Below, one piece after another: positions 11,699 through 20,856 of a DNA stretch of 64,000 nt. The stretch lies in NCBI RefSeq assembly GCF_003730135.1, contig NZ_RJVO01000003.1, positions 310,001 through 374,000 of the forward strand. Reading direction: 5' to 3'. Every line of letters begins with the position of its first letter. Within the stretch, counting starts at the first letter, position 1. Source of the DNA: Stagnimonas aquatica. GTDB taxonomy: Bacteria > Pseudomonadota > Gammaproteobacteria > Nevskiales > Nevskiaceae. A program made the position numbers and the translations under genes. Below the pieces are notes generated by a model. It worked only from the letters and a program-made list of their open reading frames with translations, was not told where the DNA came from and searched no databases.

Positions 11699-13231
11699 AT
11701 GAGCACCATCCGCCAGGACGACTTCATCCAGTCGATTGCCGACGCCTTCCAGTACATCAGCTACTACCACCCGCTGGACTACATCCAGGCGCTGGGCGAG
11801 GCCTACGAGAAGGAAGAGTCACCGGCGGCCAAGGACGCGATTGCGCAGATCCTGACCAATTCCCGGATGTGCGCCGAGGGCAAGCGCCCGATCTGCCAGG
11901 ACACCGGCATCTGCGTGGTGTTCCTCAAGGTCGGCATGAATGTGCGCTGGGACGCGACCTTGAGTGTGCAGGAGATGGTCAACGAGGGCGTGCGCCGCGC
12001 CTACCTCAATCCCGAGAACAAGCTGCGCGCTTCGGTGCTGGCCGACCCGGCCGGTAAGCGCAGCAACACCAAGGACAACACCCCGGCGGTGATCCACTAC
12101 GAGATCGTCCCCGGCGATCACGTCGAGGTAACCTGCGCCGCCAAGGGCGGCGGCAGCGAGAACAAGTCCAAGCTGGTCTGCCTCAACCCCAGCGACTCCA
12201 TCGTCGATTGGGTGCTGAAGACCGTGCCGACCATGGGCGCCGGCTGGTGCCCGCCCGGCATTCTCGGCATCGGCATCGGCGGCACGCCGGAGAAGGCGGC
12301 GGTGATGGCCAAGGAGGCGATCATGGCGCCGGTGGACATCCATCTGGTCAAGGCCAAGAAGGCGCGCGGTGAAACTCTCACCAAGGTCGAGGAACTGCGC
12401 CTGGAGCTGCTGGAGAAGGTCAACGCGCTGGGCATCGGCGCCCAGGGCCTGGGCGGCCTGACGACCGTGCTGGACGTGAAGATCATCGACTACCCGACCC
12501 ACGCCGCCAGCCTGCCGGTGGCGATGATCCCCAACTGCGCCGCCACCCGCCATGTGCACTTCGAGCTGGACGGCTCCGGGCCGGCGAAGCTGGAAGCGCC
12601 GAAGCTGGAAGACTGGCCGCAGGTGACCTGGGCGGCCGATACCAAGACCTCCACCCGGGTCAATCTCGATACCCTGACGCCGGAAGAAGTGGCGAGCTGG
12701 AAGCCGGGCCAGACCCTGCTGCTCAACGGCAAGATGCTCACCGGCCGTGATGCCGCCCATAAGCGCATCCAGGACATGCTTGCCAAGGGCGAGAAGCTGC
12801 CGGTGGACTTCACCAACCGCGTCATCTACTACGTCGGCCCGGTCGATCCGGTGCGCGACGAGGCGGTGGGCCCGGCCGGCCCGACCACGGCGACGCGCAT
12901 GGACAAGTTCACCGAGATGATGCTGGCCAAGACCGGCCTGATCGCGATGATCGGCAAGGCCGAGCGCGGCCCGGTGGCCATCGAGGCGATCAAGAAGCAC
13001 AAGAGCGCCTACCTGATGGCGGTGGGCGGCGCCGCCTACCTGGTGTCGAAGGCCATCAAGTCGGCCAAGGTGCTGGGCTTCGAGGACATCGGCATGGAAG
13101 CCATCTACGAGTTCGAGGTGGTGGACATGCCGGTGACCGTGGCGGTCGATGCGCAGGGAACTTCCGTGCACGAGACCGGGCCCAAGCTCTGGCAGGGCAA
13201 GCTCGCGGGCATCCCCGTGGTCTCGGCCTGA
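11699..13231 (+). CDS. fumA: Fumarate hydratase class I (iron-sulphur)
   Basis: 510 residues from ATG 11699 (MSTIRQDDFIQSIADAFQ). It is a fused alpha-beta class I hydro-lyase: the alpha part has ICQDTGICVVFLKVG and CAAKGGGSENKSKL, and the beta part has GKMLTGRDAAHKRI and GPTTATRMDKF. A 4Fe-4S cluster at conserved cysteines (including those near ICQDTGIC and CLNPSDS) catalyses fumarate hydration; tartrate dehydratase is a lesser possibility. An upstream in-frame ATG at 11660 is unlikely because the extension is Arg/Pro-rich. dsbB follows after 33 bp. Confidence 0.93.
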   Translation: MSTIRQDDFIQSIADAFQYISYYHPLDYIQALGEAYEKEESPAAKDAIAQILTNSRMCAEGKRPICQDTGICVVFLKVGMNVRWDATLSVQEMVNEGVRRAYLNPENKLRASVLADPAGKRSNTKDNTPAVIHYEIVPGDHVEVTCAAKGGGSENKSKLVCLNPSDSIVDWVLKTVPTMGAGWCPPGILGIGIGGTPEKAAVMAKEAIMAPVDIHLVKAKKARGETLTKVEELRLELLEKVNALGIGAQGLGGLTTVLDVKIIDYPTHAASLPVAMIPNCAATRHVHFELDGSGPAKLEAPKLEDWPQVTWAADTKTSTRVNLDTLTPEEVASWKPGQTLLLNGKMLTGRDAAHKRIQDMLAKGEKLPVDFTNRVIYYVGPVDPVRDEAVGPAGPTTATRMDKFTEMMLAKTGLIAMIGKAERGPVAIEAIKKHKSAYLMAVGGAAYLVSKAIKSAKVLGFEDIGMEAIYEFEVVDMPVTVAVDAQGTSVHETGPKLWQGKLAGIPVVSA

Positions 13232-13264
13232 TCCTTCCTCCACCAGACTTTTGATCGGGACGCC

Positions 13265-13765
13265 ATGAAGGCCTTGCTCAGCTATCGCGGTCTCAGTTTC
13301 CTCGGCTTCGCCGGCTGCGCCAGCGGCCTGTTGATGGCGATCTTCTTCTTCCAGAAGTTCCTGGGGCTGGAACCTTGCCCGATGTGCATCTTCCAGCGCG
13401 TCGCCATGCTGGCGGCCGGGCTGGTATTCCTGATCGCCGCGCTGCACGGCCCCAAGGCCTGGGGGCGCTGGGTCTACAGCGGCCTGGCGACGCTGGCCAG
13501 CCTGATCGGCGCCGGCATCGCCTGGCGGCATGTGTGGTTGCAGGGCCTGCCGGAAGACCAGCGCCCCGCCTGCGGCCCGACGCTGAGCTATCTGATGGAC
13601 ATGATGCCGCTGCAGGAGGTGGTCACCACCATCCTCAAGGGCGACGGCAACTGCGCCAAGATCGACTGGACCTTCCTCGGCCAGAGCCTGCCGTTCTGGA
13701 CCCTGATGGTGTTCTTCGCGCTGATCGCCTGGGCGCTGCTGACGCCCCTGCTGGCCCGGCGTTGA
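13265..13765 (+). CDS. dsbB: Disulphide bond formation protein B
   Basis: 166 residues with four hydrophobic segments. The first periplasmic pair is CPMC in LEPCPMCIFQR (quinone-reactive), and the second pair is the spaced cysteines in DQRPACGPTL and GDGNCAKIDW, which reoxidise DsbA. It passes electrons from DsbA to quinone in the inner membrane. It is 33 bp downstream of the class I fumarase gene and converges with a lipoprotein gene that ends 10 bp away. Confidence 0.94.
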   Translation: MKALLSYRGLSFLGFAGCASGLLMAIFFFQKFLGLEPCPMCIFQRVAMLAAGLVFLIAALHGPKAWGRWVYSGLATLASLIGAGIAWRHVWLQGLPEDQRPACGPTLSYLMDMMPLQEVVTTILKGDGNCAKIDWTFLGQSLPFWTLMVFFALIAWALLTPLLARR

Positions 13766-13775
13766 TCGCGCCGCG

Positions 13776-14198
13776 CTAATTCTTGCCGGCGGTCTCTATC
13801 GAGCTCACCCGGCCGGCTTCGAACTGGACCCGTAGCTTTTCCAGGGCCTCGCCGCCGGTGCCGATGCCAACACCGGCGCCGACGCTGGTGCCGCCGCCGC
13901 TGAATCCGCCCAGGCCGAAGCTGAGCGCGGGGCCGCGGTCCTGGTAGGACCAGACCTCCGCCTCGCCCTCAGCGGTCTGCCGGCTGTAGACGCGGCTGGG
14001 TTCGCCCAGGGCCATACGCACCTGCTCCGGCGTGAAGCCTATGGCGATCTCGCCGGCGCGAATTTTCTCGCGCACCTCGGCCGGGTAGCTGTCGAACTGC
14101 CCCTGCTGTTCACCGATGCGCGAGGCGGTGGTGCTGCAGGCGCCGAGTCCGATACTCAGGCTCAGAGCCAGCAGGGCGGCGGTGTGAGTGGTGGTCAT
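13776..14198 (-). CDS. Putative lipoprotein with BamE/SmpA-like segment
   Basis: 140 residues from ATG 14198 ([24 protein letters not shown]); the lipobox LGAC predicts lipidation at Cys21. A segment [20 protein letters not shown] resembles the BamE/SmpA motif, where a helix precedes a small beta domain (VWSYQDR follows). A glycine-rich stretch ([18 protein letters not shown]) precedes the C-terminal strand [12 protein letters not shown]. An outer-membrane or periplasmic location is likely. It is too short to be sure of a BamE role. Divergent from rraA across 132 bp. Confidence 0.75.
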   Translation of the reverse strand: MTTTHTAALLALSLSIGLGACSTTASRIGEQQGQFDSYPAEVREKIRAGEIAIGFTPEQVRMALGEPSRVYSRQTAEGEAEVWSYQDRGPALSFGLGGFSGGGTSVGAGVGIGTGGEALEKLRVQFEAGRVSSIETAGKN

Positions 14199-14330
14199 CG
14201 TCGGTCTCCGGTTGGGGTCAGCACTGGGGTTGAGACCCTTCCGGGGACGATGAAGTTGCCGGCAGCGATTCTCAGGGCGGCGGTGAAGCGATACCCTTGC
14301 GACCCGTACTTCTTCGACCGTCCGCCCGCC

Positions 14331-14816
14331 ATGAGCACCGCCACCACTGATCTCTCCGACGCCCATCCTGAAGCCCAGGTCGCCGAGCCGCTGTTCGCCG
14401 ACTACGGCGGCCGCCTAGCGTTTCACGGTCCGATCAAGACCCTGAAGGTGTTCGAGGACAACGCCCTGGTGCGTTCCACCCTGGAGACACCCGGCGAGGG
14501 GCGCGTGCTGGTGGTGGATGGCGGCGGCTCCACCCGTTGCGCGCTGGTGGGTGGCCTGCTGGGCGAATTGGCGGTCAAGAACAAGTGGGCCGGTATCGTG
14601 GTGTTCGGCTACATCCGCGACGCCGCCGAGATCGCCGAGCAGGACTTCGGCCTCAAGGCCCTGGGCACCCATCCGCGCAAGAGTGAGAAGGGCTTGCACT
14701 CCGGGCATGTGGACAAGGTGGTGACCTTCGCCGGGGTGACCTTTAAGCCTGGGGCCTGGCTGTATGCCGACCTGGATGGAATCGTGGTTTCGGATTCTGC
14801 AATTCACAAGAAGTAG
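14331..14816 (+). CDS. rraA: Regulator of ribonuclease E activity A
   Basis: 161 residues from ATG 14331. Signature regions are [37 protein letters not shown] and [13 protein letters not shown], all typical of RraA trimers. In E. coli it binds RNase E and slows mRNA decay. The same fold includes metal-dependent HMG/oxaloacetate aldolases, so an aldolase activity cannot be excluded. A strong terminator follows at 14841. Confidence 0.93.
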   Translation: MSTATTDLSDAHPEAQVAEPLFADYGGRLAFHGPIKTLKVFEDNALVRSTLETPGEGRVLVVDGGGSTRCALVGGLLGELAVKNKWAGIVVFGYIRDAAEIAEQDFGLKALGTHPRKSEKGLHSGHVDKVVTFAGVTFKPGAWLYADLDGIVVSDSAIHKK

Positions 14817-14840
14817 GCTGGGATTCGGCATGGCCCTTCA

Positions 14841-14870
14841 AGGCCCGCTTCGGCGGGCCTTTTGTTTTGG
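14841..14870 (+). terminator. Rho-independent terminator after rraA
   Basis: AGGCCCGC-TTCG-GCGGGCCT is a perfect 8-bp stem with a stable TTCG tetraloop, followed by TTTTGTTTTG. It begins 24 bp after the rraA stop. Confidence 0.9.
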
Positions 14871-14898
14871 GCAGTGTGGGTCGGTCACGCTGTTTTGT

Positions 14899-14994
14899 TG
14901 TGGTTCGCGCGTTCGCGCTCTGCTGAGTCGCCAATAGGCGAAAAAAAGACAGCAAACAGCACACACAAAGCAGAGCGCGAACGCGCGAACCACA
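14899..14994. repeat. Long perfect inverted repeat (26-bp arms)
   Basis: The left arm at 14899-14924 (TGTGGTTCGCGCGTTCGCGC then TCTGCT) and the right arm at 14969-14994 are exact reverse complements, separated by 44 bp. The spacer contains a second small hairpin, TCGCC-AATA-GGCGA (about 14928-14941), then A-rich DNA. It lies between the rraA terminator and the MATE gene. It could be a REP/MITE-like mobile repeat, or could fold as a structured leader on the MATE transcript. No encoded protein and no recognisable target-site duplication. Confidence 0.8.
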
Positions 14995-15070
14995 GCCCAG
15001 CAAGCAGACGAAAACTTAAACACCCGCCCAGTACACTCCACGACTTCCACCTCAAAAGAACAGACACTCC

Positions 15071-16420
15071 GTGCAAGACATGACCACCGGCCCCATCCGC
15101 AACCACGTCCTGCGGATGATGAGCTTCATGCTGGTCGGCATGCTCACCCAGACCCTCTACGCCCTGGTGGACATCTGGTGGGTGAGTCGCCTGGGCAAGG
15201 AGGCGATCGCCGCCGTCAGCGTCGCCAGCAACCTGATGTTCGTGGTGCTGGCGGTCTCGCAAACCCTGGGCGTCGGCGTGGTGGCGCTGGTGTCACAGGC
15301 TTTCGGTGCCAAGAACGAGCGGCAGGTGCAGTACCTGTTCAATCAGGCGCAGGCGCAATCCATCGCCGCCGCGCTGTTGTTCCTGCTGATCGGCTATGCC
15401 GGCAAGGACTACTACGCCGCTCGCCTGGCGGGCGACGCGATAACGGCCGGGTTGGCGAGCCAGTTCCTCGCCTGGTTCATCCCGGCGCAGAGCCTATTGT
15501 TCCTGATGACCGGCCTGGGCTCGGCCCTGCGCGGCATCGGCGCCATGAAACCGGGGCTGATCGCCCAGGTTGGCTCGGTGCTGCTCAACATGCTGCTGGC
15601 GCCGTTCCTGATCTTTGGCTGGCTGGGCGCTCCCGCGCTGGGCGTGGCCGGTGCCGCGCTCGCCACCTTCCTCGCCACCCTGTCAGCGGTGCTCGGCCTG
15701 GTCTGGTATCTCGGGCGCGCCAGCACCTATCTGCGGATCGACTGGGCGCAATGGCGGCCGGATTGGGCGTTGTGGCGGCGCATGTTGTCCATCGGCCTGC
15801 CTTCCGGGGCCGAGTTCCTGATCATGTCGCTGATCCTGGGGCTGATCTATTGGGTGATACGGCCGTTCGGCGCCGAGGCGCAGGCAGGCTTCGGCATTGG
15901 CATGCGGATCATGCAGGCCGGCTTCATGCCGGCGGTGGCGCTCAGCTTTGCGGTGGCGGCGGTGGCCGGGCAGAACTACGGTGCCGGCCATCACCAGCGG
16001 GTGCGACAGAGCTTCACCGAGAGCGCCAAGCTCAACATCGGCTTCATGCTGCTGTTCACCCTGGTCTGCCAGCTGGCGCCGGCGCTCATGATGGGCTGGT
16101 TCTCCAGCGAACCCACCGTGGTGACGGTTGGTGCCGACTACCTGCGCTATATCTCCTGGAACTACGTGGCCTCCGGCCTGATCATGGTCGCGGCCGGCGT
16201 GTTCCAGGGCCTGGGCAATACCTTGCCCTCGCTGCTGGCCTCGGCTTCGCGACTGCTGAGCTTCGTGCTGCCGGTGCTCTGGCTGGCCGGGCGGGAGGGC
16301 TTTCAGCTGCACCAGGTCTGGATCGCTTCGGCGATCTCGGTGGGGCTGCAGATGGTCCTCAGTCTGGCGCTGCTGCGCCGGGAGTTCCGCCGCAAGCTGA
16401 CGGCTCCCGGTGCTGGCTGA
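15071..16420 (+). CDS. MATE family efflux transporter
   Basis: 449 residues with about 12 hydrophobic segments in two similar halves. The beginning MQDMTTGPIRNHVLRMM and the segment TLYALVDIWWVSRLGKEAIAA are characteristic of multidrug and toxin extrusion proteins (NorM/DinF branch). It exports cationic compounds by sodium or proton antiport. The start is GTG 15071; ATG 15080 is a close alternative, and neither has a strong ribosome site. It converges with the symporter gene that ends 7 bp away. Confidence 0.88.
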   Translation: MQDMTTGPIRNHVLRMMSFMLVGMLTQTLYALVDIWWVSRLGKEAIAAVSVASNLMFVVLAVSQTLGVGVVALVSQAFGAKNERQVQYLFNQAQAQSIAAALLFLLIGYAGKDYYAARLAGDAITAGLASQFLAWFIPAQSLLFLMTGLGSALRGIGAMKPGLIAQVGSVLLNMLLAPFLIFGWLGAPALGVAGAALATFLATLSAVLGLVWYLGRASTYLRIDWAQWRPDWALWRRMLSIGLPSGAEFLIMSLILGLIYWVIRPFGAEAQAGFGIGMRIMQAGFMPAVALSFAVAAVAGQNYGAGHHQRVRQSFTESAKLNIGFMLLFTLVCQLAPALMMGWFSSEPTVVTVGADYLRYISWNYVASGLIMVAAGVFQGLGNTLPSLLASASRLLSFVLPVLWLAGREGFQLHQVWIASAISVGLQMVLSLALLRREFRRKLTAPGAG

Positions 16421-16427
16421 GCCTGAT

Positions 16428-17285
16428 TCAGGCCGCGTTGCGGCCGTGCATGAACTTGGCGAAGGCGCCGGCGGTGAAGAACATGAACACGCCGTATACC
16501 GCCGCCGGGATCACCATCACCGGTGACACCAGGGCGCCGACCGCCATCGCCAGGGTGGTGTTGTGCACACCCAGCTCGATGGCGATGGCGGTGGACTGCT
16601 TGCTGTCCAGCCGCGCCAGCCGGGCGATCTGGAAGCTCAGGCCCATGGCCAGCACATTCAGCGCCAGCACCGCCGGACCGACCTTGCCGATGGCGCCGCC
16701 GAGGTTGTGCCATTCCGCCCAGATCACCACCGCCACCACCAGCACGAAAAAGACCATCGCCAGATTCTTGGCCGGCTTCTCCACCCGTTGCGCGAAGGCG
16801 GGTAGGGCGGCACGGATCGCCATGCCGAAGGCCAGCGGTACCAGAGTGATCAGCAACACCTTCTTGACGATGCCGACCATGTCCAGATTGGGCGCGACCC
16901 CGTCGGCAGCGAAATGGGCGCTGGCCAGGCCCAGGAACAGCGGCACCGTGAACACTGCCGCCAGACTGCTGATCGCGGTCATGGTCACCGACAGCGCGGT
17001 GTCGCCACGCGCGAGGTGGGTGAGCATGTTGGCGGTGGTGCCGCCCGGTGCGGCACCGAGCAGGACCATGCCGACCGCCAGTTCCGGCGGCAGACCGAAC
17101 AGCTTGGCGAGCAGAAAGCCCAGCAGCGGCGACAGCAGCAGCAGGTTGCCGAGGCCGATCGCCACGCCCTTGGGGAACAGCACGACGCGACGGAAGTCGG
17201 CGAGGGTCAGCGCCAGTCCCAAGCTGGTCATGATCACGAACAGGGATAGGGGCAGCAGCGCGCCTGTGAAGCCGGCACCGGTCAT
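16428..17285 (-). CDS. Bile acid:sodium symporter (BASS) family protein
   Basis: 285 residues with 8-10 hydrophobic segments. The family motif GAAPGGTTANMLTHLARGDTALSV (about residues 78-100) is present, as is an early SLFVIMTSLGLALTLADF. Homologues move organic anions with sodium; the bacterial substrate (for example pyruvate, pantothenate or other acids) cannot be inferred from sequence. GGAGGAGAAACCC gives a good ribosome site before ATG 17285. Diverges from aceB, suggesting but not proving a link to carboxylate use. Confidence 0.85.
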   Translation of the reverse strand: MTGAGFTGALLPLSLFVIMTSLGLALTLADFRRVVLFPKGVAIGLGNLLLLSPLLGFLLAKLFGLPPELAVGMVLLGAAPGGTTANMLTHLARGDTALSVTMTAISSLAAVFTVPLFLGLASAHFAADGVAPNLDMVGIVKKVLLITLVPLAFGMAIRAALPAFAQRVEKPAKNLAMVFFVLVVAVVIWAEWHNLGGAIGKVGPAVLALNVLAMGLSFQIARLARLDSKQSTAIAIELGVHNTTLAMAVGALVSPVMVIPAAVYGVFMFFTAGAFAKFMHGRNAA

Positions 17286-17368
17286 GGGTTTCTCCTCCAG
17301 CGGGTTTGTATTTGTGTCCGCATCATCCCGAGGCTGGCTTCAGATCACAAGCCGACGGAGTGCGCCGC

Positions 17369-17374
17369 TATAAT
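17369..17374 (+). promoter_or_regulatory. -10 box for aceB
   Basis: A perfect TATAAT inside CGCTATAATTCGCGCC. The aceA promoter region has the same TATAATTCGCGCC string at 19225, which suggests a common promoter or regulator. No good -35 is visible at the normal spacing, consistent with a need for an activator. Confidence 0.65.
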
Positions 17375-17433
17375 TCGCGCCACTTTTGCGGCCGTGATGC
17401 ATGTCTGCGGCCTTCCGGTTTCCCTTGAACCCC

Positions 17434-17438
17434 AGGAG
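17434..17438 (+). promoter_or_regulatory. Ribosome binding site that sets the aceB start
   Basis: AGGAG lies 7 bp before ATG 17446. It favours that start over the in-frame ATG at 17401, which is only about 26 bp from the -10 box. Confidence 0.75.
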
Positions 17439-17445
17439 TTGCACC

Positions 17446-19026
17446 ATGACCCTGCCTGCCGGCATCGAAATCACGGGCCCGCTGTCCCCGGCCTACAAGA
17501 AAGTCCTGACGCCGGAAGCGCTGAAGTTCCTCGCCAAGCTGGTCCGCAAGCACGGCCCGACCCGCGAGAAGCTGCTCGCCAAGCGCGCCGAACGCCAGAA
17601 GCTGATCGACGCCGGCAAGAAGCCGGGTTTCCTCAAGGAGACCAAGAAGATCCGTGACGGCAAGTGGAAGATCGCCGGCATCCCGAAGGATCTGCTCGAC
17701 CGCCGTGTCGAGATCACCGGTCCGGTCGACCGCAAGATGATCATCAACGCCCTCAACTCGGGCGCGAAGTGCTTCATGGCCGACTTCGAGGACTCCGCCT
17801 CGCCGACCTGGTCGCTGATGATGGACGGCCAGATCAACCTCGCCGACGCGGTGCGCCGCAAGATCAGCTTCAAGAACCCGGACGGCAAGGAATACAAGCT
17901 CAACAAGGACATCGCGACCCTGATCGTGCGTCCGCGCGGCTGGCACCTGGACGAGAAGCATGTGCTGATCGACGGCAAGCCGGTTCCCGGCGGCATCTTC
18001 GACTTCGCGCTGTACTTCTTCCACAACGCCAAGGAGCTGTTGAAGCGCGGCACCGGTCCGTACTTCTACCTGCCGAAGATGCAGTCGCATCTGGAAGCCA
18101 AGCTCTGGAACGCGATCTTCGTCGATGCCCAGAACGAGCTGAAGATCCCGCAGAAGACCATCAAGGCCACGGTGCTGATCGAGACCCTGTGGGCGGCCTT
18201 CGAGATGGACGAGATCCTCTACGAACTGCGCAACCACATCGTCGCGCTCAACTGCGGCCGCTGGGACTACATCTTCAGCTGCATCAAAACCCTCAACGCC
18301 CACGGCGACTGGGTGGTGCCGGACCGTCTGCAGGTGACGATGGACAAGCACTTCCTGGACAGCTACTCCAAGCTGCTCTGCGAGACCACCCACAAGCGCG
18401 GTGCCTTCGCGATGGGCGGCATGGCCGCCTTCATCCCGACCAAGGACGCGGCGAAGAACGAGGAAGTGTTCGCCAAGGTGCGTGCCGACAAGCTGCGCGA
18501 GGTGAAGAACGGCCACGACGGCACCTGGGTCGCCCACCCGGGCCTGGTGCCGGTGGCCATGGAAGTGTTCAACGAGCACATGCCCACCCCCAACCAGCTG
18601 CACAAGCAGTTCAACTACAAGATCAAGGCCGCCGACCTGCTGGCCAAGCCGGAAGGCCAGATCACCGAGGGTGGCCTGCGCAACAACATCAATGTCGGCA
18701 TCGGCTACGTCGAGGCCTGGATCCGTGGCGTCGGCTGCGTGCCGCTGCACAATCTGATGGAAGACGCCGCCACCGCCGAGATCAGCCGCACCCAGGTCTG
18801 GCAGTGGCTGAAGTACGGCGCGGTGCTGGCCGATGGCCGTGGCGTGACCCGCGAGCTGGTGCTGAAGATCGTCGACGAGGAGCTGGAGGCCTACAAGAAG
18901 CAGCTCGGGGCCGAGAAGTTCTACCAGGGCCGCTTCGTCGAGGCCGCCGGCATCATGGCGCGCATGTCGACGGCGCCGAAGTGCGAGGAGTTCCTGACCC
19001 TGCCGGGCTATCGCTATCTGGATTGA
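17446..19026 (+). CDS. aceB: Malate synthase A
   Basis: 526 residues from ATG 17446 (MTLPAGIEITGPLSPAYKKVL). The malate synthase signature is present in IVRPRGWHLDEKH, with FMADFEDSASPTW and GRWDYIFSCIK (conserved Asp/Glu region for magnesium and acetyl-CoA). It condenses glyoxylate with acetyl-CoA to malate, the second step of the glyoxylate shunt. The length is that of the A isoform, not the 720-residue G form. Terminated at 19043, with aceA following under its own promoter; no aceK is present. Confidence 0.97.
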   Translation: MTLPAGIEITGPLSPAYKKVLTPEALKFLAKLVRKHGPTREKLLAKRAERQKLIDAGKKPGFLKETKKIRDGKWKIAGIPKDLLDRRVEITGPVDRKMIINALNSGAKCFMADFEDSASPTWSLMMDGQINLADAVRRKISFKNPDGKEYKLNKDIATLIVRPRGWHLDEKHVLIDGKPVPGGIFDFALYFFHNAKELLKRGTGPYFYLPKMQSHLEAKLWNAIFVDAQNELKIPQKTIKATVLIETLWAAFEMDEILYELRNHIVALNCGRWDYIFSCIKTLNAHGDWVVPDRLQVTMDKHFLDSYSKLLCETTHKRGAFAMGGMAAFIPTKDAAKNEEVFAKVRADKLREVKNGHDGTWVAHPGLVPVAMEVFNEHMPTPNQLHKQFNYKIKAADLLAKPEGQITEGGLRNNINVGIGYVEAWIRGVGCVPLHNLMEDAATAEISRTQVWQWLKYGAVLADGRGVTRELVLKIVDEELEAYKKQLGAEKFYQGRFVEAAGIMARMSTAPKCEEFLTLPGYRYLD

Positions 19027-19042
19027 TGCGCTGGTTCTGTGC

Positions 19043-19070
19043 AAAAAGGGCGCCTCTGGCGCCTTTTTTG
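19043..19070 (+). terminator. Terminator after aceB
   Basis: AAAAAGGGCGCC-TCT-GGCGCCTTTTTTG forms a GC stem flanked by A and T runs, 17 bp after the stop codon. The flanking A-tract would make it partly active in both directions. Confidence 0.88.
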
Positions 19071-19193
19071 TGTCCGAGGCCCTGTTCGCCAGCGCTGGCG
19101 CTACGGGTCTCTCTATATAAGGACCGGTTCGGTGCTGGCCGGTGCAGGGCGGGGCGACCAAGGTCTAGTCCGTTCTGGTCAGGTCGGCCGACA

Positions 19194-19330
19194 AACATGT
19201 TGTGCGGTGCAAAAAAGTCGCCTGTATAATTCGCGCCCGCGAAACCGGCTTTCACCGTTCTGACATCCGCAGGTCGGGTCCAGAGTGCCGGTTTCAACGA
19301 TTTTCTTTCCCACCCGCAAGGACTTCACCG
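19194..19330 (+). promoter_or_regulatory. aceA promoter and leader
   Basis: TATAAT at 19225-19230 is a perfect -10 box followed by TCGCGCCC, matching the aceB promoter. An AT-rich palindrome AACATGTT (about 19195-19202) covers the -35 area and is a candidate operator. A weak -35-like TTGTGC sits at 19200-19205 with 19-bp spacing. AAGGA at 19318-19322 is the ribosome site for ATG 19331. The upstream part of the gap (19071-19190) holds a CTATATAAGG string that could be another -10. Confidence 0.6.
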
Positions 19331-20641
19331 ATGTCGACTCGCGAAGAGCAGATCAAGGCCCTCGAAACCGATTGGGCGACCAACCCCCGCTGGAAGGGCG
19401 TCAAGCGCGGTTACTCCGCCGCCGACGTCGTCCGCCTTCGCGGCAACGTCCAGATCGAGTACACCCTCGCCAAGCAGGGCGCCGAGAAGCTCTGGGCCAA
19501 GGTCAACGGCGGCGCCAAGAAGGGCTACGTCAATGCCTTCGGTGCCATCACCGCCGGTCAGGCCATGCAGCAGGCCAAGGCTGGCCTGGAAGCCGTGTAC
19601 CTGTCCGGCTGGCAGGTCGCCGCCGACGGCAACACTTCCGAGACCATGTACCCCGACCAGTCGCTCTACGCGTACGACTCGGTGCCGACCATGGTTCGTC
19701 GCATCAACAACACCTTCAAGCGCGCTGACGAGATCCAGTGGTCGCGCGGCATCGAAGCCGGCCACAAGGACTACGTCGACTACTTCCTGCCGATCGTGGC
19801 CGACGCCGAAGCCGGTTTCGGCGGCGTGCTGAACGCCTTCGAGCTGATGAAGAACATGATCGCCGCCGGCGCCGCCGGCGTGCACTTCGAAGACCAGCTG
19901 GCGGCGGTCAAGAAGTGCGGTCACATGGGCGGCAAGGTGCTGGTGCCGACCCAGGAAGCCTGCGAGAAGCTGATCGCCGCCCGCTTCGCTGCGGACGTGA
20001 TGGGCGTTCCGACCATCGTGCTGGCCCGTACCGACGCCGAAGCTGCCAACCTGCTGACCTCCGACCACGACGCCAACGACAAGCCCTTCCTCACTGGTGA
20101 GCGCACCCAGGAAGGCTTCTACCGCGTCAAGAACGGTCTGGAGCAGGCGATCAGCCGTGGCGTCGCCTACGCGCCCTACGCCGACCTGGTGTGGTGCGAG
20201 ACCGGTGTGCCGGACATCGGCTTCGCCCGCGAGTTCGCCCAGGCCGTGCTGAAGGCCAACCCGGGCAAGCTGCTGAGCTACAACTGCTCGCCCTCGTTCA
20301 ACTGGAAGAAGAACCTCAACGACAGCCAGATCGCTTCCTTCCAGGAAGAGCTGAGCGCGCTGGGTTACAAGTACCAGTTCATCACCCTGGCCGGCATCCA
20401 CATCAACTGGTTCAACACCTTCCAGTTCGCCCACGCCTACGCCCGCGGCGAAGGCATGAAGCACTACACCCAGATGGTGCAGGAGCCGGAGTTCGCGGCC
20501 CGCGAGAAGGGTTACACCTTCGTCAGCCACCAGCAGGAAGTGGGCGCTGGCTACTTCGACGACGTCACCACCGTGATCCAGGGCGGTTCGTCCTCGGTCA
20601 AGGCGCTGTCCGGCTCGACCGAAGAAGAGCAGTTCCACTAA
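19331..20641 (+). CDS. aceA: Isocitrate lyase
   Basis: 436 residues from ATG 19331 ([15 protein letters not shown]). The catalytic [16 protein letters not shown] loop is present (Cys is the general acid/base), along with [12 protein letters not shown] and [12 protein letters not shown] for metal binding. It splits isocitrate into succinate and glyoxylate, which feeds malate synthase encoded just upstream. Upstream in-frame codons from 19202 overlap the promoter, so the later start is preferred. Confidence 0.98.
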   Translation: MSTREEQIKALETDWATNPRWKGVKRGYSAADVVRLRGNVQIEYTLAKQGAEKLWAKVNGGAKKGYVNAFGAITAGQAMQQAKAGLEAVYLSGWQVAADGNTSETMYPDQSLYAYDSVPTMVRRINNTFKRADEIQWSRGIEAGHKDYVDYFLPIVADAEAGFGGVLNAFELMKNMIAAGAAGVHFEDQLAAVKKCGHMGGKVLVPTQEACEKLIAARFAADVMGVPTIVLARTDAEAANLLTSDHDANDKPFLTGERTQEGFYRVKNGLEQAISRGVAYAPYADLVWCETGVPDIGFAREFAQAVLKANPGKLLSYNCSPSFNWKKNLNDSQIASFQEELSALGYKYQFITLAGIHINWFNTFQFAHAYARGEGMKHYTQMVQEPEFAAREKGYTFVSHQQEVGAGYFDDVTTVIQGGSSSVKALSGSTEEEQFH

Positions 20642-20662
20642 AGGCCGCGTAGCGTGTAGGGG

Positions 20663-20683
20663 CCCCAAGCCCGAGGCTTGGGG
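20663..20683 (+). terminator. Stem-loop after aceA (weak terminator or mRNA 3' stabiliser)
   Basis: CCCCAAGC-CCGAG-GCTTGGGG is a perfect 8-bp stem 22 bp after the aceA stop but has no T-tract. It may protect the mRNA end rather than terminate. Confidence 0.5.
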
Positions 20684-20782
20684 ATCCTGGCGTCACGAGG
20701 CCGCAGCACGGCTTTGCGGTCTGCATCGCTCGCTTCGGAGCGTAAGACTCGCCAGGCCGGACGCTGGCAAGCAACACCCAGG

Positions 20783-20815
20783 GGGCGCTGCCAAAAGCAG
20801 CGCCCTTTGTCTTTT
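20783..20815 (+). terminator. Rho-independent terminator before tsaB
   Basis: GGGCGCTG-CCAAAAG-CAGCGCCC followed by TTTGTCTTTT. It lies about 140 bp after aceA and 40 bp before tsaB. Confidence 0.85.
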
Positions 20816-20856
20816 CCGCCTGTCAGGCCTGCCCGGCGGCTAGACTGCCTAGACCC

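Noticed and set aside
15178-17373. 731-codon frame overlapping the MATE gene
   Set aside because: It is a +1 shadow of the MATE gene continuing across the opposite-strand symporter gene, without protein-like composition.
20690-20780. tRNA-like sequence between aceA and tsaB
   Set aside because: Short GC stems are present but there is no cloverleaf with T-loop GTTCRANNC or an anticodon arm.
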